Source of the DNA: Brevundimonas sp.
GTDB taxonomy: Bacteria; Pseudomonadota; Alphaproteobacteria; Caulobacterales; Caulobacteraceae
NCBI RefSeq assembly: GCF_029946145.1
Contig: NZ_JAQSDY010000026.1
Coordinates: forward strand, 1-64,000
Direction of reading: 5' to 3'
DNA: 64,000 nt
The notes under the pieces are model-generated. The model searched no databases. It saw only the letters and a list, made by a program, of their open reading frames with translations, and was not told the origin of the DNA. Position numbers and translations under genes: made by a program. Shown in pieces: positions 30,646 through 39,235 of this stretch (its first letter is position 1; each line of letters begins with the position of its first letter).

Positions 30646-31521
30646 ATGTCAGACTTCGAGCATGTGTTCGACAAGCCGCCCGAAGGCGCGGCCGCTGACT
30701 GGACCATTCCGCAGGACTGGGCGTCCTATACCGCGGGCGAGCACCGGACCTGGGACACCCTGTACGCCCGGCAGATGAAGATCCTGCCCGGCCGCGCCGC
30801 CGACGTCTTTCTGAAAGGGCTGACGGCGCTGGATCTGAACACCGGCGGAATTCCTGATTTCGCGGTGATGAACCCCAAGCTGCAGGCCCTGACGGGCTGG
30901 ACCGTGGTCTGCGTGCCCGGTCTGGTGCCGGACGAGGTCTTCTTCGACCATCTGGCCAACCGCCGTTTCCCCTCGGGGCAATTCATCCGCAAACCTGACC
31001 AGCTGGACTATCTGCAGGAGCCGGACATCTTCCATGACGTCTTCGGCCATGTGCCGATGCTCAGCGATCCGGACTTCGCCGCCTATATGGAGGCCTATGG
31101 CAAGGGCGGGCAGCGGGCGGCCTCGCTGGGCATGCTGCAGAACCTGGCGCGGCTGTACTGGTACACGGTCGAGTTCGGCCTGATGCAGGATCCGGGCGGA
31201 CTGCGCATTTACGGCGCCGGGATCGTCTCGTCGGCGACCGAGAGCGTATTCTCGCTGGAGGACCCGTCGCCGAACCGGCTGGGCTTCGATCTGGAGCGGG
31301 TGATGCGAACCCTGTACCGGATCGACGACTTCCAGCAGGTCTATTTCGTTATCGACTCCATCGAGCAGCTGAAGGCCGAGACGCTGAAGGATTTCGGCCC
31401 CATCTACGACCGGCTGAAGGGCGCCGATGACATAGCCATCGACGCCATTCTGCCGACCGACCGGGTCTTCACCCGCGGCACCCAGGCCTATGCGGGCAAG
31501 GGCGGGCGGTTCGCGGCCTGA
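30646..31521 (+). CDS. phhA: phenylalanine 4-monooxygenase
   Basis: Iron- and pterin-dependent hydroxylase that turns phenylalanine into tyrosine, 291 residues. The iron ligands are His130 and His135 in FHDVFGHVPM and Glu176 in YTVEFGLM. The N-terminal DWTIPQDWASYTAGEHRTWD is typical of bacterial single-domain enzymes. No ACT regulatory domain is present. No pterin carbinolamine dehydratase (phhB) lies nearby. The chosen ATG has GCAGGAGA upstream. The last 34 bases overlap the end of the convergent acyltransferase gene. Confidence 0.96.
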   Translation: MSDFEHVFDKPPEGAAADWTIPQDWASYTAGEHRTWDTLYARQMKILPGRAADVFLKGLTALDLNTGGIPDFAVMNPKLQALTGWTVVCVPGLVPDEVFFDHLANRRFPSGQFIRKPDQLDYLQEPDIFHDVFGHVPMLSDPDFAAYMEAYGKGGQRAASLGMLQNLARLYWYTVEFGLMQDPGGLRIYGAGIVSSATESVFSLEDPSPNRLGFDLERVMRTLYRIDDFQQVYFVIDSIEQLKAETLKDFGPIYDRLKGADDIAIDAILPTDRVFTRGTQAYAGKGGRFAA

Positions 31522-32753
31522 ACGGGCGCCTTCCGCGGCTGCGGCTTGACGCCGAGCAGCAGGCCCAGCCATCCTGACCGCCGGGCGATCTCATAGGCCG
31601 CGAAACAGGCGGCGAAGGTCGCCGTGATCACCAGCCCGGCCTCGATTGGCAGCGGCAGGTTCAGCGGCATCAGATACCAGGCGGCCAGGATGATCACCGT
31701 CTGGTGCACGATGTAGAACGGGAAGACTCCAACGCTCAGATACCGCAGCACCGGCCCGCCGTGGTTCAGATACCGCGCGCCGTAGCCGAGGATGACGGCG
31801 ATCCAGGCCCACTGGTCGATCGCGTAGACGACCCGCATCGCGTGGCGCAGCGTCTCGGGCGGCATCGCGTCGTCGGCGCGATAGATCAATGCATAGGTCG
31901 CCCACGCCGCCCAGCTGAGCACCGCCAGGATGGCCGCGGGTCGGCGCAGCCGCACGAAGTTCGCCTTCAACACTTCCGACCGCGCGATCAGGAAGCCGAA
32001 CAGATAGGCGCCGAACGACAGGGCGTGATTGTACCAGTCGCCCCAGAAGGCGTGGGTGACCTCGAAGATCGGCGCGAGGGTGAAACGCAGCACGGCGAAC
32101 CAGAGGATCGGCCAGATCAGCAGGCCCCAGCCGGCGCAGGCCCGCTGGATCCAGCGGCTCACGACGTCCAGCGGCTTTCCCGGAAGCCCGACGAGGGCCG
32201 CGATGAGCAGGCCGTAGGGTAGGAGGTAGGCGATGAACCACAGATGGTTCCAGGTCGGGGTGGTCAGGCAACCGTCGGCGTCGCACCAGCCCCCGGAAGC
32301 GGTGGCGTATTTGACCCAGAAGTCCTGCAGCCACGGAGAATGCGCCGGGTCCGCGACGCCCAGTCCCTGCGCGGCCTGGAAGACCTCATAATAGCTCTGG
32401 GGCGGAACGATCACGAACATGCCGAACAGAAGGGCGGGCAGAAGCCGCAGGATCCGCGACCCCGCCAACCGTCGGCCGGCCCGGCCGCCAGCAGCTTCAA
32501 AGCCGTCCACCATGAACCGGGTCGCCGCTCCTGAAACCACGAACAGCAGGGTCAGCCGCCAGGGGCTGGTAATCATCATGAACGGCTGGACCGCCTCGAC
32601 GATGCGCGGGCTCTTCACATGGAAGTCCCAGGACACGTAGAGCATGCCCACGTGGTAGAGGATGAGAAGGAAGAAGGCCCCGACCCGGATCCAGTCGAGG
32701 TCATATCGGCGGACGGCGCCCGAGGCGGCGTCGGGGAGCGGTGCGGACGACAT
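31488..32753 (-). CDS. acyltransferase family 3 membrane protein
   Basis: A 421-residue integral membrane protein with about ten helices. It starts with RRYDLDWIRVGAFFLLILYHVGMLY, which carries the conserved His of acyltransferase family 3 (OpgC/OafA-like), and has SPWRLTLLFVVSGAATRFM. Such enzymes acylate glucans, lipids or polysaccharides; the substrate is unknown. Its start is 11 bases from the start of the divergent LytTR regulator, which suggests that the regulator controls it. Confidence 0.88.
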   Translation of the reverse strand: MSSAPLPDAASGAVRRYDLDWIRVGAFFLLILYHVGMLYVSWDFHVKSPRIVEAVQPFMMITSPWRLTLLFVVSGAATRFMVDGFEAAGGRAGRRLAGSRILRLLPALLFGMFVIVPPQSYYEVFQAAQGLGVADPAHSPWLQDFWVKYATASGGWCDADGCLTTPTWNHLWFIAYLLPYGLLIAALVGLPGKPLDVVSRWIQRACAGWGLLIWPILWFAVLRFTLAPIFEVTHAFWGDWYNHALSFGAYLFGFLIARSEVLKANFVRLRRPAAILAVLSWAAWATYALIYRADDAMPPETLRHAMRVVYAIDQWAWIAVILGYGARYLNHGGPVLRYLSVGVFPFYIVHQTVIILAAWYLMPLNLPLPIEAGLVITATFAACFAAYEIARRSGWLGLLLGVKPQPRKAPVQAANRPPLPA

Positions 32754-32764
32754 GGCGGTTTCTC

Positions 32765-33706
32765 ATGAGCGATGAACGGTCCCCCGGGGTCCCATCCGGA
32801 GCGGGCGCCGGGCAACCGTACGGGGACGGGCGGACCGACCGGCGGGGCGCGGTCACGCAGGCTGTGACGACCGGCGCGAACCCTGTGACGGGCGGATGGT
32901 TTCGGGCGCCCCTGGATGGTCGCGATCTGCGCACGGCCTGGCTGGTCATCGCACCCGTGACGGCGATCGTGATTTCCGTGAACGCCCTGACCAACCTCAG
33001 CGACATGCCTCACATCGCACCGTGGGAGCCGTGGGTCTGGGAGATCAGCAGCGCGGTCGCCATCATGTTGGCGATGCCGGTTCCCTGGCTGGCCACGGCC
33101 CTGGCGCCGCCCGATGAGGCGGCGGCCGAGGGCTGGCGGCCCAAGGCGCGATTCCTGCTGATTCATCTCGTGGCCCTGCTGGCCTTTTCGGCGCTGCATG
33201 TGGCCGGCTTCGTCCTGCTGCGCACGGTCGCCTACGATCTTGTGGACGCGGGCCCTTATAAGTTCGGCGACCGGTTCATCTACGAGCTGCGCAAGGACCT
33301 GATCAGCTACGCCACCTATGTCGCGACCTTCTGGCTGATCGGCTATCTGCGTCGGCGGCGTGACGAGCCGGTGCGGCCGGTGAGTTTCGACATTCGCGAC
33401 GGCGCCCGCATCATCCGCGCGGCGCTGCCGGACATCGTCGCAGTGTCCTCGGCCGGCAACTATGTCGAGTTCTGGCTGGCGGACGGACGTCGCCCGCTGA
33501 TGCGCGCGACGCTCGCGGCCATAGAGGTGGAGCTGGAACGGTTCGGCTTCGTCCGGGCGCACCGGTCGTGGCTGGTCAATGCGGGCCGCGTCACCGGTCT
33601 GCGACCCGATGGGTCGGGGGACTGGACCGTCGAACTCGGTCCGGTCGAGGCGCCGCTGTCGCGCCGCTATCCGCAGGCCCTGGAGCGGCTCAGGTCGCCG
33701 GTCTGA
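32765..33706 (+). CDS. membrane-bound LytTR DNA-binding regulator
   Basis: A 313-residue protein with a disordered N-terminus, about four membrane helices (roughly residues 55-200; APVTAIVISVNAL, VAIMLAMPVPWLATALA, FLLIHLVALLAFSALHVAGF, YATYVATFWLIGYL), and a C-terminal LytTR domain (about 215-313). The LytTR core reads VAVSSAGNYVEFWLADGR, MRATLAAIEVELE and FVRAHRSWLVN. No receiver domain is seen, so a membrane signal may act directly. The start is ATG at 32765. The gene is divergent from the acyltransferase, and its stop abuts that of the MFS gene. Confidence 0.9.
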   Translation: MSDERSPGVPSGAGAGQPYGDGRTDRRGAVTQAVTTGANPVTGGWFRAPLDGRDLRTAWLVIAPVTAIVISVNALTNLSDMPHIAPWEPWVWEISSAVAIMLAMPVPWLATALAPPDEAAAEGWRPKARFLLIHLVALLAFSALHVAGFVLLRTVAYDLVDAGPYKFGDRFIYELRKDLISYATYVATFWLIGYLRRRRDEPVRPVSFDIRDGARIIRAALPDIVAVSSAGNYVEFWLADGRRPLMRATLAAIEVELERFGFVRAHRSWLVNAGRVTGLRPDGSGDWTVELGPVEAPLSRRYPQALERLRSPV

Positions 33707-34984
33707 TCAATCCTCATGGACGATCAGGCTGCGGTGTCTGGTGTCGCGCATGAACAGATAGACCAGCAGGGACACGCCGATCATGCCGGTGACGTACCAG
33801 AAGAAGGCGCTCTCGATCCCGTTCGACTTGAACCACAGGGCCACATACTCGGCCGTGCCCCCGAAGACCGCGTTGGCGATGGCGTAGGGCAGGGCGACGC
33901 CGAGGGCGCGGATGTGGGCCGGGAACAGCTCGGCCTTCACCACGGCGTTGATGGCGGTGTAGCCGCTGACGATCACCAGCGAGACCATGGCCAGAAGGAA
34001 GGCGATGAAGGGGCTGTCGGTCGTGGCCAGGGCCGACATGATCGGCACGGTCAGCAGCACGCCCGAAACCCCGAAGGCGATCATCACCGGCTTGCGGCCG
34101 ATACGATCGGACAGGGCCCCGACCGCGGGCTGGAGCAGCATGAATACGAACAGGGCGGCGGCGCTGATCTGGGTCGCCGTGTCCTTCGAAAAGCCCGTCG
34201 TGTTGACGAGGAATTTCTGCAGGTAGGTGGTGTAGGTGTAGAAGGCGAGCGTGCCGCCGGCAGTCAGACCCAGCACCAGCAGGGCCTCGCGCGGATGCTT
34301 CATGATCAGCAGAAGGGCGCTGGACTTCGGCGCCTCGCCGGCGTCGGAAGCGATGAAGGCCGAGGTCTCGTCCAGCCGGCGCCGCAGCCAGAAGACGACC
34401 ACCGCCAGGGCGGCCCCGACGAAGAAGGGGATGCGCCAGCCCCAGGCCGCCAGATCGGCCTCGCTCAGGGTGTTCTGCAGCAGGATGAGCAGCAGCAGGG
34501 CCAGCAGCTGGCCCGAGATCAGGGTGACGTACTGGAAGCTGGACCAGAAGCCGCGATGCTTGGCCGTGGCCATCTCGGACAGATAGGTAGCCGACGATCC
34601 GTATTCGCCGCCTACGCTGAGACCCTGAAGCAGGCGGGCGAACAGCAGCAGGGCCGGGGCGGCGACGCCGATCGCTGAATAACCGGGGGTCAGGCCGATG
34701 ATCAGGCTGCCGGTGCACATCAGGGTCACCGACAGGGTCAGGCCGGCCTTGCGGCCCTTGCGGTCGGAATAGACTCCCATGACCCAAGCCCCGACGGGCC
34801 GCATGAAGAAGCCGACGGCGAAGATGGCGGCGGTGCTGAGCAGCTGGGCGGTGGAATCGCCCTTGGGGAAGAAGACCGGGGCGAAGTAGACCGTGAAGGC
34901 GGCGTAGGCGAACCAGTCGAACCATTCGACCAGATTGCCGGCCGAACCGCCGATGATGTTGCGCAGGCGGCGGGCGGGGGTCAT
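33707..34984 (-). CDS. MFS transporter, metabolite:H+ symporter family (KgtP/ProP-like)
   Basis: A 425-residue carrier with 12 membrane helices. The MHS subfamily signature is clear: NIIGGSAGNLVEWFDWFAYA at the start, GVYSDRKGRKAGL between helices 2 and 3, LLQGLSVGGEYGSSATYLSE, and SDRIGRKPVM in the second half. Members carry alpha-ketoglutarate, proline/betaine, citrate or shikimate with protons; the substrate cannot be read. Its start overlaps the upstream membrane-protein gene by ATGA. Confidence 0.92.
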   Translation of the reverse strand: MTPARRLRNIIGGSAGNLVEWFDWFAYAAFTVYFAPVFFPKGDSTAQLLSTAAIFAVGFFMRPVGAWVMGVYSDRKGRKAGLTLSVTLMCTGSLIIGLTPGYSAIGVAAPALLLFARLLQGLSVGGEYGSSATYLSEMATAKHRGFWSSFQYVTLISGQLLALLLLILLQNTLSEADLAAWGWRIPFFVGAALAVVVFWLRRRLDETSAFIASDAGEAPKSSALLLIMKHPREALLVLGLTAGGTLAFYTYTTYLQKFLVNTTGFSKDTATQISAAALFVFMLLQPAVGALSDRIGRKPVMIAFGVSGVLLTVPIMSALATTDSPFIAFLLAMVSLVIVSGYTAINAVVKAELFPAHIRALGVALPYAIANAVFGGTAEYVALWFKSNGIESAFFWYVTGMIGVSLLVYLFMRDTRHRSLIVHED

Positions 34985-35412
34985 CGCAGGGTCCCCCAGG
35001 TCGTCCAGGTTCCGATGGCGTAGGCGAGGCCGAACACCAGGACGATCGCCGAACTGACCCAGGCGAAGGTCCCGGCCTGACCCGTCTGGAGCATGACCGC
35101 AGGTACGAAGACGAGGGCGCGGATCAGGTAGACGGCGCTGATCGCGACCAGACCGAGCCGGAGCAGGGGCAGGCGCGGCAACAGGCCCGCGCCTGAGAAG
35201 GCATAGGCCGCCCAGACGGCGAGCACGGCGGCGATTCCTAGGGTGATCAGGGTCGCCGAGGGCGCGCCCTGCTCAGCCAGCCGGACCATGCGCTTGCCGG
35301 CGCCGAAGGCGGCGTACCAGCGCGGCCCGCCGACGATGACGGCCAGATGGGCCAGCGAGGCCGCGGCGCTGAGCGCGCCGCCGATCAGCAGCCATGGGTT
35401 GGAATTCTGCAC
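34981..35412 (-). CDS. four-helix membrane protein
   Basis: A 143-residue protein with four predicted membrane helices (WLLIGGALSAAASLAHLAVIV, LITLGIAAVLAVWAAYAF, LGLVAISAVYLIRALVFVP, FAWVSSAIVLVFGLAYAIG). The conserved-looking loop is GGPRWYAAFGAGKRM. No characterised family is recognised. The start is GTG. The overlap with the MFS gene (ATGA) and the short gap from the GNAT gene upstream make a three-gene operon likely. Confidence 0.8.
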   Translation of the reverse strand: MQNSNPWLLIGGALSAAASLAHLAVIVGGPRWYAAFGAGKRMVRLAEQGAPSATLITLGIAAVLAVWAAYAFSGAGLLPRLPLLRLGLVAISAVYLIRALVFVPAVMLQTGQAGTFAWVSSAIVLVFGLAYAIGTWTTWGTLR

Positions 35413-35424
35413 GGCAAGCTCCCC

Positions 35425-35970
35425 TCAACGCGGCGCATCATCCAGCGGTTTGCCCATTCGGACCAGAGGCACAGCCGCGCCCCCGCGGTCGTCGTCGAAG
35501 CGTTCGATCTCGCGATAGCCGTTGGCGAGATAGAGAGGCTCGCCCCCCAGGGTGGCGACCAGCTCGATGCGGTCGTAGCCCTCGGCGCGGGCGGCGTCCT
35601 CGCAGACCTGCAGGATCAGCCGGCCGATCCCCCGACGAACGAACTCTGGCGCCGTGTACATGGCGCGGATGCGGGCGGCGTCGGTTCCGGGATGCAGCAG
35701 GGCGGGCTCGCGGCCGGGCGAATGGTCGCCGCCGTAGGTGGTGATGCGCCGGCTCCAGCCGCCGCATCCGGCCAGGACGCCGTCGACCTCGACGATGAAC
35801 CAGGTGCGGTCGGTCAGAAGCTGGCTGTCCAGTCCCATCAGCTTGCGGCTGGCGGCGATCTGCTCCGGCGTCAGAAAGGCGGCGAGCGGGCCGGAGATGG
35901 AGCGGTCCATCAGGGCGACGAGCGCCGGAATATCGGCCTCGGTCGCGACGCGGTGGGTGAAATCGGCCAC
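35425..35970 (-). CDS. GNAT family N-acetyltransferase
   Basis: A 181-residue acetyltransferase of the GNAT fold. N-terminal FTHRVATEADIPALVALMDR is motif C. The acetyl-CoA loop appears as VRRGIGRLIL (R/QxxGxG/A), and the C-terminal part has YLANGYREIERFDDD. The substrate is unknown. The start is GTG with AGGAGCG about 7 bases upstream; codons further upstream look unlike this family. Its stop is 12 bases before the small membrane-protein gene, with which it may be co-transcribed. Confidence 0.87.
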   Translation of the reverse strand: MADFTHRVATEADIPALVALMDRSISGPLAAFLTPEQIAASRKLMGLDSQLLTDRTWFIVEVDGVLAGCGGWSRRITTYGGDHSPGREPALLHPGTDAARIRAMYTAPEFVRRGIGRLILQVCEDAARAEGYDRIELVATLGGEPLYLANGYREIERFDDDRGGAAVPLVRMGKPLDDAPR

Positions 35971-36002
35971 GGGTCTCGCTCCTGAACGCCTTGCGTCCCG
36001 GC

Positions 36003-36467
36003 CTATGTCCGGTCGCGGCCCATATAGACGAGTTCGATACCCTCGTCCGAGCATCGCCGATCAAACTCCTCGAACCCGAGAAGCCAGTACAGGGCGATAT
36101 GGCGCGTGCTCAGGGCGCCGGTGAAGAGCTCGAAACGCCGCACCGAGGGCGGCGCATGGTCCTGTACCGCCTTGATCAACCGGACGCCGAGCCTCGCACC
36201 CTCTCGATCCGGCGCAACCACCAGCCGCCCCATATGGCCCACGGATCCTTCGATGCGGACCCGTGCGGAACCCACGATACGGTGTCCGTCGACCGCCGCC
36301 AGAACGATCTCCGACCGGATGGCTTCGGCGACCTGCTGAAGGGTTTCCAGAAGGGGCGGCAGGAACGGATCGCGGTACAATTGGGCCGTGGTCACATAGG
36401 CGGCCCGCTGCAGCGTCAGAAGCTCCCCGGCATCCGCCTCGATGGCCCTGCGCAGGATTACGGGCAT
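36003..36467 (-). CDS. GNAT family acetyltransferase at the end of the AST operon
   Basis: A 154-residue GNAT protein. It begins MPVILRRAIEADAGELLTLQ and has VGSARVRIEGSVGHMGRLVV, REGARLGVRLIKAVQDH (acetyl-CoA loop REGARLG) and YWLLGFEEFDRR. The ATG lies 5 bases after the astB stop, with GGAG just inside astB, so it is translated as the last gene of the arginine operon. Such a linked acetyltransferase may modify an arginine-derived amine or simply ride in the operon; the substrate is unknown. Confidence 0.87.
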   Translation of the reverse strand: MPVILRRAIEADAGELLTLQRAAYVTTAQLYRDPFLPPLLETLQQVAEAIRSEIVLAAVDGHRIVGSARVRIEGSVGHMGRLVVAPDREGARLGVRLIKAVQDHAPPSVRRFELFTGALSTRHIALYWLLGFEEFDRRCSDEGIELVYMGRDRT

Positions 36468-36472
36468 GCGAT

Positions 36473-37810
36473 TCAGCTCCGCTGGAACGGATAGAAGCCG
36501 CCGCCGAGGCCGAGCAGGCCGGTCAGTTCGTCGAGGGCGGAGCGGCTCTCGTCCAGCAGGAACGGGTCGGCCAGATCGGCGGGGGCCAGGTGGTCGCGAT
36601 AGTGGGCCGCGGCCCAGGCCGACAGTCGCGAATGCAGATCGTCGGTCAGCCGCATGGCGGGGTTGGTCGCGGCCAGTTCGGCCTCGGTCAGGACCACGCG
36701 CAGACGCAGACAGGCCGGGCCGCCGCCGTTGCGCATCGACTGGCGCACGTCGACGTATTCGATCTTGCCGATGGGTCCGTTGGAGGTGGCGAGCCGTTCG
36801 GCGACGGCGTGGCTGCGCGGGTTGTCGCGGGTCTCGGTCGGGCAGATCAGGGTCAGGCGATCCTCGCCCGGGATCCGCACCAGCATGGAGTTGAACAGAT
36901 AGCTGGAGATGGCGTCGGCCAGCGGCAGGTCGGCGGACGACACCTCGATGAAGACCGGTTCGAACAGGCCCAGGGCGGCGGCGCGGACCGAAGCCTTCGT
37001 CGCCTCCGTGTCCTCGAAGGCGAGCTCGTGGAAGAAGAGGGTCTCCAGCGCGCCGACGCAGACGACGTCGTTGTGGAAGGTCCCGCCGGCGATGGCGGCC
37101 TTCGACTGGCGCGGGAAGACGGGCCGGGCGGCGACGTGTCGGCGGGCGAGGGCTTCGGAGGCTTCGCGCGTCTGGCGGGCGGGGTAGGCGCCGGACCACG
37201 GCTCATACGCCTCGCGGCCCCAGACGAGGATGTTGACGCCGGGCGCGCCGTGGTCGGCGCACAGGCGGACGTGGTTGGCCGCGCCCTCGTCGGCGAGGTG
37301 GCCGACCGAGGGCAGGGCGTCGTGGACGGCGAATCGGGCGGGGTCCGGGAAGAGGGCGTCCAGCGCGCGCTTCGTCTGCTGGTGCTCCAGCGAGCGGTGC
37401 AGGTTGGTCACCAGATTGGCGGGGGTGAAATGGACCCGGCCATCGGCGGCGTCGGCGGATGGCGTCACCGTGGCGGCGTTGGCGGCCCACATGGGCGAGG
37501 CCGAGCACGCGGCGGCGGCGAAGGACGGCGCGGTCTTCCACGCGGCTTCCAGAACGGCGGCGTCGGAGCCGCTGAAGCCGAGCGTGCGCAGGAAGGGGAT
37601 GTCGGGCCGCTCATGCGGCGGCAGGACGAACTGGGGCAGGCCGAGGTCGGCCAGCCGCTTCATCTTGTCGAGACCCTGCAGGACGGCGGCGCGGGGGTTG
37701 GAAGCTTCTCCGGCGTTCAGGCTGGAGGCGAGGTTGCCCGGCGACAGGCCGGCGTAGGAGTGCGTCGGACCGATCAGTCCGTCGGCGTTGGCTTCGACAG
37801 CGGATGTCAC
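36473..37810 (-). CDS. astB: N-succinylarginine dihydrolase
   Basis: Second enzyme of the arginine succinyltransferase pathway; it releases two ammonia and CO2 from N-succinylarginine to give N-succinylornithine. The 445 residues of the amidinotransferase fold carry DGLIGPTHSYAGLSPGN at the start, the glutamate in GHLADEGAANHVRL, the histidine in GTFHNDVV and the nucleophilic cysteine in NGGGPACLRLRV. The start is GTG, overlapping astD (GTGA). Confidence 0.97.
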   Translation of the reverse strand: MTSAVEANADGLIGPTHSYAGLSPGNLASSLNAGEASNPRAAVLQGLDKMKRLADLGLPQFVLPPHERPDIPFLRTLGFSGSDAAVLEAAWKTAPSFAAAACSASPMWAANAATVTPSADAADGRVHFTPANLVTNLHRSLEHQQTKRALDALFPDPARFAVHDALPSVGHLADEGAANHVRLCADHGAPGVNILVWGREAYEPWSGAYPARQTREASEALARRHVAARPVFPRQSKAAIAGGTFHNDVVCVGALETLFFHELAFEDTEATKASVRAAALGLFEPVFIEVSSADLPLADAISSYLFNSMLVRIPGEDRLTLICPTETRDNPRSHAVAERLATSNGPIGKIEYVDVRQSMRNGGGPACLRLRVVLTEAELAATNPAMRLTDDLHSRLSAWAAAHYRDHLAPADLADPFLLDESRSALDELTGLLGLGGGFYPFQRS

Positions 37811-39231
37811 GGTCTCAAGCCCTTGATCTCACTCTCGATGTTCTTGACCGCGCCGGCCTCGAAACTGGCCACCGGATAGGCGCAGTAGTCGGCGGCGTAG
37901 TACGCGCTGGGCCGGTGATTGCCGCTGGCGCCGAGGCCGCCGAAGGGCATGTCGCCGGCGGCGCCGGTGGTCGGGCGGTTGAAATTGACCACGCCGGCGC
38001 GGATGCGGCGGATGAAGCGGTCCCAGTTGGCGGGGTCGTCGCTCACCAGACCGGCGGACAGGCCGTAACGGGTGGCGTTGGCCTCGGCGATGGCGGCGTC
38101 GAAGCTGGCGACCCGGGTGACGGACAGGAAGGGGGCGAACATCTCCTCATCCGGAACCGCCACGCCGGTGACGTCGATGATGGCCGGCCGGACGAAGGCG
38201 CCGGGCAGGTTGTCGACGGGGCCTGAGGCGCGGATGACCTTCGCACCCATGGCGATCCGGTCCTGCAGCGCCTGCAGCGCGGCCTCGGCGGCCTTCTGTG
38301 AGATCAGGGGGCCGGCGTAGGGTTCGGGCGTGGAGTTCCAGGGCGCGAAGATCAGGCGATCGACGAAGGCGGCGACGGCCTCGACGATGGCGTCGCCCCG
38401 GGGGCCCTCGGGCACGATCAGGCGGCGCGCGCAGGAGCAGCGCTGGCCCGTGGTGACGAAGGCGGACTGGACCACGATGCCGGCGACGGCCTCTGCGTCA
38501 CGTGCGTCCCACACGACCAGCGGATTGTTGCCGCCCAGCTCCAGCGCCAGGATGACGTGCGGGTCGTCGGCGAATTTGCGCCGGAAATGGGCGCCGGCCG
38601 CGCCCGAGCCGGTGAACATCAGGGCGTCGATGCCCGCGTCCAGCAGGGCGGCGCCCGTGTCCCGCCCGCCCTGGACGACATTGACCACGCCGTCGGGCAG
38701 GTCGGCCTCGGCGAAGGCCTCGGCCATCAGCTGGCCGGTCAGGGGCGTCTCTTCCGACGGCTTGAACACCACGGTGTCGCCGGCCAGCAGGGCGGGGACG
38801 ATGTGGCCGTTGGGCAGGTGGCCGGGGAAGTTGAACGGCCCCAGCACAGCCGCGACCCCGTGCGGGCGGTGGCGAAGGGTCGCGTGGCCGAAGGCGGTGT
38901 CGGCCGTCCGCTCGCCGGTGCGCTCGTCATAGGCGCGGATCGAGATGTCGACCTTGCCGGCCATCGCGGCCAGCTCCGCCGTGGTCTCCCACAGGGCCTT
39001 GCCGGTCTCGCGGCTGATGGCCTCGGCCATCCGCGGCGCGCGATCCTTGAGGACGGCCTGGTAGCGTTTCACCGCATCGATGCGGTCCTGGCGCGGGCGG
39101 TCGGCCCAGTCGGGGAAGGCGGCGCGGGCGCGGTCGGCGGCGGCCTGAACTTCGGCGGGCGAGGCGGCGGCGCCCTCCCAGACGGTGTCGCCGGTGGCGG
39201 GGTCGATGGATTTGAACGGGATCATGGTCAT
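37807..39231 (-). CDS. astD: N-succinylglutamate 5-semialdehyde dehydrogenase
   Basis: NAD-dependent aldehyde dehydrogenase of the AST pathway, 474 residues. The catalytic cysteine is in FVTTGQRCSCARR and the general base in LELGGNNPLVV. GVAAVLGPFNFPGHLPNGHI and the cofactor-binding FTGSGAAGAHFR are present. It lies between astB (4-base overlap) and astA (4 bases), which fixes the role within the aldehyde dehydrogenase superfamily. Confidence 0.96.
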   Translation of the reverse strand: MTMIPFKSIDPATGDTVWEGAAASPAEVQAAADRARAAFPDWADRPRQDRIDAVKRYQAVLKDRAPRMAEAISRETGKALWETTAELAAMAGKVDISIRAYDERTGERTADTAFGHATLRHRPHGVAAVLGPFNFPGHLPNGHIVPALLAGDTVVFKPSEETPLTGQLMAEAFAEADLPDGVVNVVQGGRDTGAALLDAGIDALMFTGSGAAGAHFRRKFADDPHVILALELGGNNPLVVWDARDAEAVAGIVVQSAFVTTGQRCSCARRLIVPEGPRGDAIVEAVAAFVDRLIFAPWNSTPEPYAGPLISQKAAEAALQALQDRIAMGAKVIRASGPVDNLPGAFVRPAIIDVTGVAVPDEEMFAPFLSVTRVASFDAAIAEANATRYGLSAGLVSDDPANWDRFIRRIRAGVVNFNRPTTGAAGDMPFGGLGASGNHRPSAYYAADYCAYPVASFEAGAVKNIESEIKGLRP

Positions 39232-39235
39232 GGGC

